Source: HGM04593 sp045588485
GTDB taxonomy: Bacteria > Bacteroidota > Bacteroidia > Bacteroidales > Bacteroidaceae
Direction of reading: 5' to 3'
NCBI GenBank assembly: GCA_045588485.1
Contig: JAZNEI010000065.1
Span: 1-64,000, forward strand
DNA length: 64,000 nt
Part shown: in pieces, positions 54,886 through 64,000 of the stretch
Layout: the number at the start of each line of letters is the position of its first letter
Position numbering within the stretch: the stretch's first letter is position 1
The notes under the pieces: model-generated
What the model saw: the letters and a program-made list of their open reading frames with translations, nothing else
The model's database searches: none
What the model was told of the DNA's origin: nothing
Made by a program: the position numbers and the translations under genes

Positions 54886-56109
54886 TCAAAATTTAATAGT
54901 CGAGAGTATTTTATCGGTTGCCCCCGAGTTATCCGACACATAAGAGCCTGCCGCTGCACCTGCCGCCTGCAACTCTTTAGGGTTCTCATCGAACAATCGC
55001 ATACGTGCTGTAAAATCATCGGCACTATCTATCTCTATTCCGCCTCCGCACTCTTTAAGCGATGCTGCCTCCTGGAATTTTGCATTATTGGGACCAAAGA
55101 ACACCGGTATTCCATACACTGCGGCTTCAAGGATATTATGTATACCCACGCCAAAGCCGCCACCTACGTAAGCTACATTACCGTAGCGGTAGATAGAGGA
55201 GAGAAGACCAAAACAATCTATTATAAGACAGTCAGCGGCACGCACCTCGTCCATCGTTGCCTTTGTATAACATACACTGACACCGTTCACTCGTGATGTT
55301 ATCTCTTTGATACGTGTCTCATTTACCTCGTGCGATGCAATTATAAGTTTCCATCCCTTGTTTGCATTGAAATAGGGCAGATAAACCTCTTCATCGGGTC
55401 CCCAAGAGCTACCGGCAATGAACACTTTATTACCACCTGCCACAAACGCCTCGACCAACGGCAATTGACGCGCCGCTTCAAGAATCTTTGCAACGCGGTC
55501 GAATCGAGTATCTCCTGTTATAGTAACATTATCAATCCCTATCTCCGAGAGTAACTTACGTGATGTCTCATTCTGTACATACAGATGGTCGAAGCAACGC
55601 AATGCTTTGCGGTAATAAAATCCCCAAGGACGGAAAAAAGCCTGTCCGCTACGGAATATCGAAGAGATACTATATGTTGGCACCTTACAGCGCTTAAGTT
55701 CAAAAAGGAAATTCATCCAGAATTCATACTTAACAAAGAATGCCATCTTGGGATTCAGCAGACGCACGAACCTCTTTGCATTAAGTACCGTGTCGAAAGG
55801 CATATAGCATATTATATCGGCAAACTGATAATTCTTTGCCGAGTCGTATCCCGACGGCGAGAAGAATGTGAGCACGATACGATACTGCGGATACTCGGCC
55901 TTTATACGTTCCATGAGTGGGCGACCCTGCTCAAACTCTCCTAACGAAGAGACATGAAACCACAGATAGTCGACACCAGGCTCAATCCCCTCTTTAAGCT
56001 TGGCAAAACTCTCTTTTCGGCCTTCAATCATCTTCTTGGCTTTGCAATGTCCAAACAAAGCTGCCAACTTGACAAGACCTATGTAAATATAAATTCCTAA
56101 TGTGTACAT
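54886..56109 (-). CDS. kdtA: 3-deoxy-D-manno-octulosonic acid transferase
   Basis: Transfers Kdo from CMP-Kdo to lipid A precursor at the inner membrane (WaaA). An N-terminal hydrophobic anchor (LGIYIYIGLVKLAALFG) precedes a GT-B fold. WFHVSSLGEFEQGRPL contains the proposed catalytic Glu region. The C-terminal donor domain has AGSSWGPDEE, YVGGGFGVGIHNILEAAVYGIPVFFGP. Length 407. It lies 9 bases after gltX, on the same strand and probably co-transcribed. Confidence 0.93.
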   Translation of the reverse strand: MYTLGIYIYIGLVKLAALFGHCKAKKMIEGRKESFAKLKEGIEPGVDYLWFHVSSLGEFEQGRPLMERIKAEYPQYRIVLTFFSPSGYDSAKNYQFADIICYMPFDTVLNAKRFVRLLNPKMAFFVKYEFWMNFLFELKRCKVPTYSISSIFRSGQAFFRPWGFYYRKALRCFDHLYVQNETSRKLLSEIGIDNVTITGDTRFDRVAKILEAARQLPLVEAFVAGGNKVFIAGSSWGPDEEVYLPYFNANKGWKLIIASHEVNETRIKEITSRVNGVSVCYTKATMDEVRAADCLIIDCFGLLSSIYRYGNVAYVGGGFGVGIHNILEAAVYGIPVFFGPNNAKFQEAASLKECGGGIEIDSADDFTARMRLFDENPKELQAAGAAAGSYVSDNSGATDKILSTIKF

Positions 56110-56118
56110 TGTATCTGT

Positions 56119-57636
56119 TTATCCTAAAACCGAAATAGCTCGGCGCAAACGTGCCAAAGTCTCTCCCTTACCGATGAGTCCCGAAATATCGAACATCTGA
56201 GGGCCTTTACCCTCGCCCACCAATGCAAGGCGGAAAGCATTCATTATCTCGCCCATTGAGTAGCCCTTCTCCTCGATCCATTTGTGTACAACGGCATCCT
56301 GATTCTCGATAGAGAAATCGTCAAGAGTCTCGAGCAGGTCGGCAAGTTCGCCCATCTTTTGCGCAGAATCCTCTTTCCAACGTTTTTTTCTTGTCTTTTC
56401 GTCATACTCGGTGGGAGCTATAAAGTAGAAACTGCTTGCATCCCACAATTCGTGTACAAAATTGACACGTCCTTTCATCAGCGAGACTATTCTCTCGAGC
56501 AAAGACATCTCAACCTCTACTCCGTGCGACTGCACGATGGGCATAAACATCTGCGCAATCTCACAGTCGGGAGTACGCAGTATATACTCGTGGTTGAACC
56601 ATATCATCTTTTTGTAGTCGAAGCGGGCACCTGCCTTACTGCATTTTACAAGGTCGAACTTTGCAATCAGGTCGTCCATCGACATAAGTTCTACATCGTC
56701 ACCGGGGTTCCATCCAAGCAGAGCAAGGAAATTTATCACCGCCTCGGGGAGATAGCCCGATTCGCGGAATCCCGAAGATACGGCACCACTCTTAGGGTCG
56801 TGCCACTCGAGTGGAAATACAGGAAATCCCAAACGGTCACCGTCACGCTTGCTGAGTTTTCCGTTACCCTCGGGCTTAAGAAGCAGAGAGAGGTGAGCAA
56901 ACTGAGGCATTGTATCTTCCCAACCGAACGCACGATAAAGAAGCACGTGCAGGGGTGCCGACGGCAACCACTCCTCGCCACGAATCACGTGTGACACCTC
57001 CATAAGATGGTCATCGACAATATTGGCAAGATGATAGGTAGGAAGCTCATCGGCCGACTTATAAAGCACTTTATCATCGAGAATAGATGAGTCTATGGTC
57101 ACTACACCACGGATGATATCATTTACGACTACCTTTTGTCCCGGCTCAATCATAAAGCGCACTACATATTGGTGTCCGTTCTCTATCAGGCTGTCAACCT
57201 CCTCGGGAGAGAGTGTGAGCGAATTGCGCATCTGCATACGTGTAGACGCATCGTACTGGAAATTCTCTATCGCTGCACGCTTCTCATCAAGCTCGGCAGG
57301 AGTATCGAATGCAATATATGCCTTGCCGCTATCGAGCAGTTGCTTTACATATTTCTTATAGATATCACGACGCTCAGACTGGCGATAGGGACCATGCTCT
57401 CCACCGAACGTAACACCCTCGTCGAACTCTACGCCCAACCAACGGAACGACTCAAGGATATACTCCTCGGCGCCCTCGACAAAGCGGTTCGAGTCGGTAT
57501 CCTCGATACGGAATATAAAATCGCCACCATGCTTACGTGCAAACAGATAGTTGTACAAAGCAGTTCTTACACCTCCGATATGCAGAGGACCTGTGGGACT
57601 GGGCGCAAAGCGCACTCTAACTTTTCTATCACTCAT
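56119..57636 (-). CDS. gltX: Glutamyl-tRNA synthetase
   Basis: Class I aminoacyl-tRNA synthetase. HIGH-type motif HIGG in PSPTGPLHIGGVRTALYNYL, FRIEDTDSNR, and the KMSKS-type KLSKRDGDRLG. The C-terminal anticodon-binding domain fills about 340-505. Length 505. Specificity (Glu only or also tRNA-Gln) cannot be judged from one gene. A TATATTTG -7 element lies about 97 bases upstream. Confidence 0.96.
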   Translation of the reverse strand: MSDRKVRVRFAPSPTGPLHIGGVRTALYNYLFARKHGGDFIFRIEDTDSNRFVEGAEEYILESFRWLGVEFDEGVTFGGEHGPYRQSERRDIYKKYVKQLLDSGKAYIAFDTPAELDEKRAAIENFQYDASTRMQMRNSLTLSPEEVDSLIENGHQYVVRFMIEPGQKVVVNDIIRGVVTIDSSILDDKVLYKSADELPTYHLANIVDDHLMEVSHVIRGEEWLPSAPLHVLLYRAFGWEDTMPQFAHLSLLLKPEGNGKLSKRDGDRLGFPVFPLEWHDPKSGAVSSGFRESGYLPEAVINFLALLGWNPGDDVELMSMDDLIAKFDLVKCSKAGARFDYKKMIWFNHEYILRTPDCEIAQMFMPIVQSHGVEVEMSLLERIVSLMKGRVNFVHELWDASSFYFIAPTEYDEKTRKKRWKEDSAQKMGELADLLETLDDFSIENQDAVVHKWIEEKGYSMGEIMNAFRLALVGEGKGPQMFDISGLIGKGETLARLRRAISVLG

Positions 57637-57687
57637 TTTCTTTACTTTTCAAATCTATAATAAAACAATTCGGCATCCGTTTCCGGC

Positions 57688-57781
57688 AAAACAGTTTCTT
57701 ATACACTTTAGCCAAATTTAACAAATACCTCGCAAATATAACACAAAAAATTAAGAAACAATTTAGAAGCTGTTTAAATTT
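57688..57781. repeat. Pair of dispersed motifs in the gltX/7TM-HD divergent region
   Basis: AAAACAGTTTCTTAT (57688-57702) and TTTAGAAGCTGTTTAAATTT (57762-57781) are inverted relative to each other and flank the gltX -7 element. The second copy gives the cleanest version of the motif. Confidence 0.5.
57733..57740 (-). promoter_or_regulatory. -7 element of gltX-kdtA
   Basis: On the minus strand TATATTTG, an exact -7 match, with a weak ATTG 18 bases upstream (57759-57762) as a possible -33 box. Confidence 0.5.
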
Positions 57782-57867
57782 GATATCATTTGGCTTTCAT
57801 ACAGAAAAACAAGGAATCATTATACAATATTTACTGCCTTAAAAAAGCTCTGTTTACTATTTTTTAG

Positions 57868-57875
57868 TACATTTG
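57868..57875 (+). promoter_or_regulatory. -7 element of the 7TM-HD gene
   Basis: TACATTTG lies 28 bases before the ATG. No clear -33 TTTG was found. Confidence 0.45.
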
Positions 57876-57903
57876 CGTATTCAGCGAATAAAACCATAAG
57901 GAT

Positions 57904-59958
57904 ATGAAAAAGAACATAAAGCGCGTTTTTGGCAAGCGGTTCCGACTTTTCCAACAGATAACTACCGCATTGGCATGTATTGTTGCTGTCATATATTTCA
58001 TGCCACGCGATAAGGTTTTCAACTATCATTTCAGCCAAGATACCCCTTGGACATACAGCCAGCTTATGGCGAGTTTCGATTTTCCAATATACAAGAGCCA
58101 TGAGCAGATGGAGGCAGAACAAGATAGTGTAAGAGCCAATTTCGCACCCTATTTTGCAAAAGATACCACCGTCTTGCAATTGGCATTAAAGGAACTTAGA
58201 GACAAATACTACGGCCGTTTCAGTGATGTTATTCCAATCGAGAGTTATATCAGATACAAAAAACGTTTGCAGAACATATACGACCGAGGCATTGTTTCGT
58301 CGGAAGACCTCGACCGTCCCTACACTGCAAATGCAACTGATATAAAGCTTATCACTAACAATATATCGACCACAGAACCCAAGGAACGATTCTTGAAGAT
58401 TCCCGATGCCTACCGCATACTCACCGAGGGGGACACACTGCCACAAGAGGTGGTGAACAGCCTGCGTCTCGACGAGCTTTTGGGACCCAATGTAAGATAC
58501 GACTCTATTCACTCCGAGAACTCTCTGCAACAAGAGCTTGAGTCTCTCTCGGCAAGCACCGGCATTGTACAAAAGGGACAGAAAATCATAGCACGTGGCG
58601 ACATAGTAGATGAGAAACTCTATCAGATTCTTGAGTCGTACCGATTCGAGCTGGACAAACGACACGACGACAACAGAAAAACCACACTGATGCTCATAGG
58701 ACAGTCTTTGTTTGTCGTGCTGTGTTTCGGTTCTCTGCTTGCATATATATTCATCTATGCCCCCGAGGTATCGCGCAACCTGAATATGTTCTTGTTGGTA
58801 GTACTCTCGGCAACACTCTTCCCAATCATTGTAGGATTAATGATGCAACTACGCATAGGAAATGTATTTATGCTGCCTTTTGCATTGGTACCACTTCTGC
58901 TATGCCTGTTCACAAGCAAGCGCACAGCCTTCCTCACCCACACAATATCAATTATAATGTGTTCGGTAATGCTCACCTCGCCCTATGAGTTCGTACTCTT
59001 GCAGATTCCCGTAGGCGTTGTTGCAATGATATATATGAAAGAGTTTTCGGCACGCTCACAGATGCTACGTTGCGCACTTTACACATTCCTCTTCTATGCA
59101 CTATTTTACTTTGCCTACGAAATGATAATAGAAAACAGCGTTAGCAAACTGAATCTGGCAATGTATATATATTTTGCAATAAGTGCAGTACTTCTACTGT
59201 TTGCATATCCACTTATGTTCATTATCGAAAAGCTGTTCGGGTTTGTATCCAATGTGACGCTTATCGAAATTTCAAACATAAACAGCGAACTGCTTCGCAA
59301 ACTATCACAAGATGCTCCAGGAACATTCCAGCACTCAATGCAGGTAGGCAATCTTGCCGCCGATGCAGCCCGCAGCATAGGAGCCAACAGTCTTGAGGTT
59401 AGGACCGGTGCCCTATTCCACGATATTGGCAAGACTCTCAATCCCATCTACTTTACCGAAAACCAAAGCGGAGGCCTCAGCCCACACACAAAGCTCGAAC
59501 CGCAAGAGAGTGCAAAGATTATAATAAAACATGTAACAGACGGATTGGCGCTGGCCGAAAAGCACCATCTGCCACGCACAATCCGAGAGTTTATAACAAC
59601 ACATCACGGACTCTCAAAGACCGGATATTTCTATATAACATACAAGAATGCCCACCCCGACGAGGAGATTGACGAAAGCCTCTTCACATATCCCGGACCG
59701 CAACCCACAACACGTGAACAGGGTATTCTAATGCTTGCCGACTGTGTCGAGGCTGCATCACACAGCCTTAAAGAGTACACCGCCGAAAATATCGACGAGC
59801 TTGTTGAACGCCTTGTCGACAGTAAGGTAAAAGATGGCGAACTAAGAATGTGCCCTCTCACCTTCCGAGACATTGAGGCCATAAAGCGCACATTCAAGGA
59901 GCGACTTAAAGCTATCTACCACACTCGAATAACCTACCCCACAGAAAACAAGAAATAG
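57904..59958 (+). CDS. 7TM-HD membrane phosphohydrolase (YqfF/PgpH-like)
   Basis: Architecture of the 7TMR-HDED family: a first membrane helix (about 17-33), an extracytoplasmic domain of some 230 residues, a block of about seven membrane helices (roughly 265-450), and a cytoplasmic HD domain. The HD pair is H506 D507 in LFHDIGKTLNP, with a preceding FQHSMQVGNLA and a later HHLP and THHG supplying metal-site histidines. Members such as PgpH hydrolyse cyclic di-AMP; that activity is likely but not shown here. Length 684. It stands alone, divergent from gltX. Confidence 0.9.
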   Translation: MKKNIKRVFGKRFRLFQQITTALACIVAVIYFMPRDKVFNYHFSQDTPWTYSQLMASFDFPIYKSHEQMEAEQDSVRANFAPYFAKDTTVLQLALKELRDKYYGRFSDVIPIESYIRYKKRLQNIYDRGIVSSEDLDRPYTANATDIKLITNNISTTEPKERFLKIPDAYRILTEGDTLPQEVVNSLRLDELLGPNVRYDSIHSENSLQQELESLSASTGIVQKGQKIIARGDIVDEKLYQILESYRFELDKRHDDNRKTTLMLIGQSLFVVLCFGSLLAYIFIYAPEVSRNLNMFLLVVLSATLFPIIVGLMMQLRIGNVFMLPFALVPLLLCLFTSKRTAFLTHTISIIMCSVMLTSPYEFVLLQIPVGVVAMIYMKEFSARSQMLRCALYTFLFYALFYFAYEMIIENSVSKLNLAMYIYFAISAVLLLFAYPLMFIIEKLFGFVSNVTLIEISNINSELLRKLSQDAPGTFQHSMQVGNLAADAARSIGANSLEVRTGALFHDIGKTLNPIYFTENQSGGLSPHTKLEPQESAKIIIKHVTDGLALAEKHHLPRTIREFITTHHGLSKTGYFYITYKNAHPDEEIDESLFTYPGPQPTTREQGILMLADCVEAASHSLKEYTAENIDELVERLVDSKVKDGELRMCPLTFRDIEAIKRTFKERLKAIYHTRITYPTENKK

Positions 59959-60026
59959 GCAGTATATATTATATGTACGCACATACAAGCCTCTTTAATT
60001 ATAAATAAATGTTAAAAAGGAAGGAA

Positions 60027-60060
60027 GTAAATAGCGGAACTTTTGTGTTCCGCTATTTAC
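60027..60060 (+). terminator. Hairpin after the 7TM-HD gene
   Basis: Perfect 14-bp arms (GTAAATAGCGGAAC and GTTCCGCTATTTAC) around TTTTGT, between the 7TM-HD and DUF2851 genes. There is no T run directly after the stem. Confidence 0.65.
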
Positions 60061-60090
60061 TATTCATATTTTTGATGCAGTAAACGATAA

Positions 60091-60096
60091 AGGAGG
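60091..60096 (+). promoter_or_regulatory. Strong Shine-Dalgarno site for the DUF2851 gene
   Basis: AGGAGG lies 7 bases before ATG 60104. Such sites are uncommon in Bacteroidetes, where AT-rich leaders dominate, and it fixes this start. Confidence 0.7.
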
Positions 60097-60103
60097 GAGA
60101 TAT

Positions 60104-61396
60104 ATGAGTACAATAATGCATTATATATGGAGGAACCGGGTGCTTCCCAAAGAACAGCTACGCACCACACGAGGAGAGAGCATTCAGGTAATTGAGACAG
60201 GTAACAATGAACCTTCGGACGGAAATATCTTCCACAATGCAAGACTAAAGATTGGAGGCGATGAGTGGTCGGGTAATATCATTCTTCATCACAAAAGCAG
60301 CGAGTGGGAAAAGGAGATAAAAGCAAAAGGCAGCGACTGCTACAAAAATATAATCCTGCACATTACAGAGAGTGACGACATAGAGACAATGCTGTCGCAT
60401 GGCGAATATGTGCCTCAACTGCGCATATCCTATACTCCACAAACTGCAAAGGAGTACGAGGCCGCAGTAAAAGGCGAAGAGAGACTCCCGTGCCACAATA
60501 CAATAACAGCGATGGAAAAGATTCATCTTCACAGTAACCTTTCTCGGCTTCTGGTCGAGCGCATCGAAGAGAAGGCCCGACGGATAGAAGAGCTGCATAC
60601 ACAATGCGGAAAGCGCTGGGAGGATACCCTCTTTAAACTATTGGTCAGAAATTTCGGATTCGGAGTGCAAAGTACCTCTTTCGAACAATGGGCATCAATA
60701 CTTGATATGCAGGCATTGGGTAAACACCGCGACAACCTATTGCAAGTAGAGGCTATCTTCTTTGGTCAAGCAGGCCTGCTCGAAGAAGAGTCCATTCCCT
60801 CATATTACCGCAAGGAAGCGTTGGAAAGTAACTACTACAAAGAATTAGTGCGCGAGTACCAATTCTTGTCGAAGAAATTCAATCTTAAAAGTATAAGTGC
60901 AAAAGTATGGAACGGCAATGCCACACCACACCTGCGTATAGCCCGACTTGCAGCACTATATAACAGCACAAAGACAACCCTCTCTTCGATAGCATGTTGC
61001 GAAACATTAAAAGAGCTAGAAAACATCCTGCAAACGATACCACAGAACTATTGGTGGAATCACCTGCAATTCGGCAGTACTACAACCTGCGGATGTGGTC
61101 CTTTGCGCACATCGCAGCTACATACCATAATAATAAACACCATAGCCCCTATCCTCTATTCTTACGGAAAGCACCGTGGCGACCTTAGGCTATGCGACAA
61201 GGCCGAAGAGATACTGCACAACCTCGGAAGCGAAAAAAACAGCATAATACGAAGATGGGAAGAGGCCGGTATTAGTGTAAATTGCGCAGCCGACTCACAG
61301 GCTCTCATACAACTGCAGAAAGAGTACTGCAACAAAAATGCCTGCAACAAATGCCGCTTCGCATACGCCTATCTAAAGGAACGATTAGAAAAATAA
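60104..61396 (+). CDS. DUF2851 protein
   Basis: A 430-residue soluble protein recognised as DUF2851 by its N-terminal HYIWRNRVLPKEQLRTTRGE, the block IFHNARLKIGGDEWSGNIILH and DVILH-like YKNIILHITE. No signal peptide. The C-terminus has a cysteine cluster (YCNKNACNKC) preceded by FGSTTTCGCGP, which could bind metal. The fold of the early block recalls restriction-endonuclease-like proteins, but I cannot support a catalytic assignment. It stands alone between two terminators, convergent with secDF. Confidence 0.8.
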   Translation: MSTIMHYIWRNRVLPKEQLRTTRGESIQVIETGNNEPSDGNIFHNARLKIGGDEWSGNIILHHKSSEWEKEIKAKGSDCYKNIILHITESDDIETMLSHGEYVPQLRISYTPQTAKEYEAAVKGEERLPCHNTITAMEKIHLHSNLSRLLVERIEEKARRIEELHTQCGKRWEDTLFKLLVRNFGFGVQSTSFEQWASILDMQALGKHRDNLLQVEAIFFGQAGLLEEESIPSYYRKEALESNYYKELVREYQFLSKKFNLKSISAKVWNGNATPHLRIARLAALYNSTKTTLSSIACCETLKELENILQTIPQNYWWNHLQFGSTTTCGCGPLRTSQLHTIIINTIAPILYSYGKHRGDLRLCDKAEEILHNLGSEKNSIIRRWEEAGISVNCAADSQALIQLQKEYCNKNACNKCRFAYAYLKERLEK

Positions 61397-61413
61397 AAAC
61401 AAGAGGCTCAAAC

Positions 61414-61447
61414 AAAAAAGGTCGCACAAATTTGTACGACCTTTTTT
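61414..61447. terminator. Bidirectional terminator between DUF2851 and secDF
   Basis: AAAAAAGGTCG at the left and CGACCTTTTTT at the right bracket ACAAA/TTTGT, with one mismatch in a 17-bp stem. The outer A and T runs suit termination in both directions. Confidence 0.88.
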
Positions 61448-61473
61448 ATCACCCTCAAGCGAGGTTATCTTTA

Positions 61474-64000
61474 TTACTTCTGCTCTTTGCGGCTCATAAT
61501 AATGTAAGCAACAGGGGCAGCAATGAACAATGAAGAGAGTGTACCGAATACTACACCAAGAATCATTGCAAATGAGAAGCTGCGGATACTGTCACCACCA
61601 AGGATAAAGATACACAACAACACAATCAGAGTACTGAACGAGGTATTGATTGTACGTGTAAGTGTTGTGTTCAACGAGTCGTTGAAGAGGCTGAACTTAT
61701 CGCGTTTGGGATAAAGTGTTGTAAACTCACGTACACGGTCGAATACAACCACCTTATCGTTGATAGAGTAACCGATAGCTGTAAGTATAGCACCGATAAA
61801 CGTTTGGTCAACCTCGAGTGACATAGGCAATATACCCCACAACAATGAGTAGCAACCCAAGATAAACAGAGTATCGAAGGTAAGAGCAACTACAGAACCA
61901 ATACTATATGCCACATTGCGGAAACGTACCAAAATATAGAGGAAGATTGCTATAAGGGCAAACATAACCGACCATATAGCACTAGTCTTGATATCATCAG
62001 CAATGCTGGGACCCACCTTCTGTGAGCTTATAATCGAACCACCCTCACGGTTGTCACGGTCAATGAAGACTTTAAGTGTAAGGTCTTTACTGAGCAAACC
62101 ACCATCCTTCAATGATGTAAAGAGGAACTCCTCTATCTGTGCATCAACGTTTACATCATCACTATTGATACCGTAGTTAGTTGTGATACGGATTGTCTTC
62201 TTATCTGTACCAAGAGCGATAGCTTGAACATTATCCTCTGTGATAACCTTACGCAGAAGTTCACGTACAGTCTCGGGTTCAACCTGCTGCTCGAACTGAA
62301 CAACAAAGTTACGTCCACCTGTAAAGTCGATACTCTGACTCAAACCGCGAATCGAAAGCGAAGCAACAGATATCAAAGCTGCAACACCAAAGACTATAAA
62401 CGAGACTTTCTTCGCCTTCATGAAATTGTACTTTGTACCCAAAAGCAACTTCTTCGATATATTGGTAGAGAAGGTGAGATTATGCCACTTACCCTTCTGC
62501 ATGAAGTGCTCGTAAACAACACGTGTAAGGAAGACAGCTGTGAAGAACGAACAGATAATACCGATGATAAGTGTAGTAGCAAATCCACGGATAGGACCTG
62601 TACCGAAGTAGAATAGGATAATACCTGTTATAATAGAGGTGAAGTTAGAGTCGAAGATAGCCGAGAATGCATTTTTGTAACCGTCGGCAAGAGCCGCAGT
62701 TGTATTTTTTCCTGCACGAAGTTCCTCCTTTGTACGCTCATAGATAAGCACATTGGCATCGACTGCCATACCTAAAGTAAGCACGATACCTGCAATACCC
62801 GACATTGTAAGAGCAGCCTGGAACGATGCAAGAATACCCAATGTAAAGAACAGGTTGATAAGCAGAGCTGCATTAGCAACCGCACCGGGGATAATGCCAT
62901 ATATTGCGCACATATATATCATAAGCAGTATAAACGCCGCAACAAACGACCATAGACCCTGCTCGATAGACTCCTGACCAAGTGAAGGACCTACGATATC
63001 CTCAGAAACGATGCGAGCAGGAGCAGACATCTTACCCGAACGAAGCACGTTGGCCAAGTCCTTGGTCTCATCGATAGTAAATGAACCGGTAATCTCGGAA
63101 CGTCCACCTGCAATCTCGCCATGACAGTTAGGTGCACTGTAAACATAACCATCGAGTACAACAGCAATGTTGCGTCCTGCATTGTTCTTGGTGAGCTGTG
63201 CCCAACGACGCGAACCGTCGGTATTCATTACCATTGTAACACAGGGGCGGCCATACTGGTCGTATGAGTCGGCAGCCTCAACAATCACATCACCCTCGAG
63301 AGCAGCACGACCGTTGCGAGTAGTAGACTTGATTGCGTAGAGCTCGTATATATTATTCTCCTGATTCTTGTTAATTGCATAAACACCCCACATCAGACGA
63401 AGGTCGGCAGGGAGCATCTTCTTAACCTCGGGCTTTGCAAGCATTGCATTGATTGCAGCAGTATCGCTGTAGTGAGCAATACCGGCTACACTTGCATGAA
63501 GATTACCCTGATTGGGCGAGAGAAGAGAGAAAAGAGGATTCTGTTTCTTGGCAGCAGCCTCGTTAGATTCCTCGCCACTGAGAGCAGCCTCTACATCCAA
63601 GCTATCCTTCTTTGCCTCATCTGTTGACTCTACATTAGCCTCGGCAAGTTTGCTGTTTACAGCAATAAGTGCAGGAAGAATGTCCTGTGTGTTATATGTC
63701 TCCCAAAACTCAAGGTTAGCCGAACCCTGAAGCAACTTACGTACACGCTCGGGTTCCTTTACACCGGGAAGCTCAATCATGATACGTCCCATACCCTCGA
63801 GCGACTGGATGTTAGGCTGAACAACGCCGAAACGGTCGATACGTGTGCGAAGCACGTTGAACGAGTTATCGATTGCAGCCTGAACCTCCTCGCGGAGCAC
63901 CTTCTCAACCTCGCTGTCGGTAGAGCGTGCAGTAACCTTGTCTTTCAACTGCTGAGTTGCAAACAACGCAGCCAAGCTACTTTCGGGAGCCTGTTTCTTA
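61474..64000 (-). CDS. secDF: Protein translocase SecDF fusion (5' end beyond the window)
   Basis: Proton-driven membrane partner of SecYEG. The visible part contains the end of the SecD periplasmic domain (RIDRFGVVQPNIQSLEG, RIMIELPGVKEPERVRKLL), the SecD membrane domain (ANVLIYERTKEELRAG), then the SecF half (SIDFTGGRNFVVQFEQ, SINDKVVVFDRVRE). SecD and SecF joined in one chain is typical of Bacteroidetes. The frame is open to the window edge; the TTG at 63975 is an internal Leu, so the start is outside. An inserted acidic segment within SecD (about 63500-63670) has low-complexity character. Confidence 0.95.
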   Translation of the reverse strand, partial: KKQAPESSLAALFATQQLKDKVTARSTDSEVEKVLREEVQAAIDNSFNVLRTRIDRFGVVQPNIQSLEGMGRIMIELPGVKEPERVRKLLQGSANLEFWETYNTQDILPALIAVNSKLAEANVESTDEAKKDSLDVEAALSGEESNEAAAKKQNPLFSLLSPNQGNLHASVAGIAHYSDTAAINAMLAKPEVKKMLPADLRLMWGVYAINKNQENNIYELYAIKSTTRNGRAALEGDVIVEAADSYDQYGRPCVTMVMNTDGSRRWAQLTKNNAGRNIAVVLDGYVYSAPNCHGEIAGGRSEITGSFTIDETKDLANVLRSGKMSAPARIVSEDIVGPSLGQESIEQGLWSFVAAFILLMIYMCAIYGIIPGAVANAALLINLFFTLGILASFQAALTMSGIAGIVLTLGMAVDANVLIYERTKEELRAGKNTTAALADGYKNAFSAIFDSNFTSIITGIILFYFGTGPIRGFATTLIIGIICSFFTAVFLTRVVYEHFMQKGKWHNLTFSTNISKKLLLGTKYNFMKAKKVSFIVFGVAALISVASLSIRGLSQSIDFTGGRNFVVQFEQQVEPETVRELLRKVITEDNVQAIALGTDKKTIRITTNYGINSDDVNVDAQIEEFLFTSLKDGGLLSKDLTLKVFIDRDNREGGSIISSQKVGPSIADDIKTSAIWSVMFALIAIFLYILVRFRNVAYSIGSVVALTFDTLFILGCYSLLWGILPMSLEVDQTFIGAILTAIGYSINDKVVVFDRVREFTTLYPKRDKFSLFNDSLNTTLTRTINTSFSTLIVLLCIFILGGDSIRSFSFAMILGVVFGTLSSLFIAAPVAYIIMSRKEQK

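Noticed and set aside
63973..63975. TTG at 63975 as the start of secDF
   Set aside because: The frame stays open to the window edge and the sequence there is internal to SecD, so the gene is cut by the window and not short.

Overview
The window is a stretch of core chromosome from a member of the order Bacteroidales. The evidence is the fused MurF-alanine racemase, the long form of IspG, the fused SecDF, a class III fructose-1,6-bisphosphatase, an S46 dipeptidyl-peptidase, and lineage-restricted families (GSCFA, DUF4254, DUF4292, DUF4369, DUF2851, a TGS-nucleoside kinase fusion, a GlsB/GlsA-like glycine-lipid pair). Promoters also fit the Bacteroidetes sigma factor consensus TTTG-N18-21-TANNTTTG. 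Family and genus cannot be fixed from the sequence alone. Genes are dense: no gene-free stretch exceeds 300 bases, and no prophage, insertion sequence, CRISPR array or rRNA was seen.

Layout. 214-3665 (-): GSCFA protein and MurF-Alr. 3923-8616 (+): dxs-trkA-trkH (isoprenoid precursor, K+ uptake). 8669-10523 (-): an AAA ATPase with a DUF4435/TOPRIM-like protein, an arrangement resembling PARIS-type defence pairs. 10718-14686 (+): nucleoside kinase, rpoN, secreted esterase. 14853-19908 (+): fbp, purE-ispG, an FtsB-like divisome protein and a small membrane protein. 19963-22095 (-): DPP7-type peptidase. 22369-24965 (+): a lipoprotein and dnaX. 25009-28483 (-): acpP-fabF-rnc and pdxB. 28664-31046 (+): DUF4254, a GT9 glycosyltransferase and a methyltransferase. 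31213-35566 (-): dut, a TPR protein, a DUF4292 lipoprotein and an EnvC-like protein. 35639-37476 (-): glsA-glsB-like acyltransferases.

37762-50858 (-) is the transcription/translation supercluster: tRNA-Thr, tRNA-Tyr, tRNA-Gly, tRNA-Thr, tuf, tRNA-Trp, secE, nusG, rplK, rplA, rplJ, rplL, rpoB, rpoC. A strong promoter lies ahead of the tRNAs, an attenuator-like hairpin lies between rplL and rpoB, and a terminator follows rpoC. 50954-57636 (-) holds hpf, xerC, rpsU, a lone AAA ATPase, mdh, kdtA and gltX. 57904-61396 (+) holds a 7TM-HD phosphodiesterase-like protein and a DUF2851 protein. The window ends inside secDF (-).

Points most worth a second look: (1) rpoC as given reads NADFVGD where the catalytic motif is NADFDGD, a single-base difference at 40634 that should abolish RNA polymerase activity and so is probably a sequence error or a damaged copy; (2) the ATPase/DUF4435 pair with its own promoter; (3) a dispersed 20-base motif near TTTAGAAGCTGTTTAAATTT, often in inverted pairs, in at least five intergenic regions; (4) a hairpin that ends two bases before the xerC start codon.
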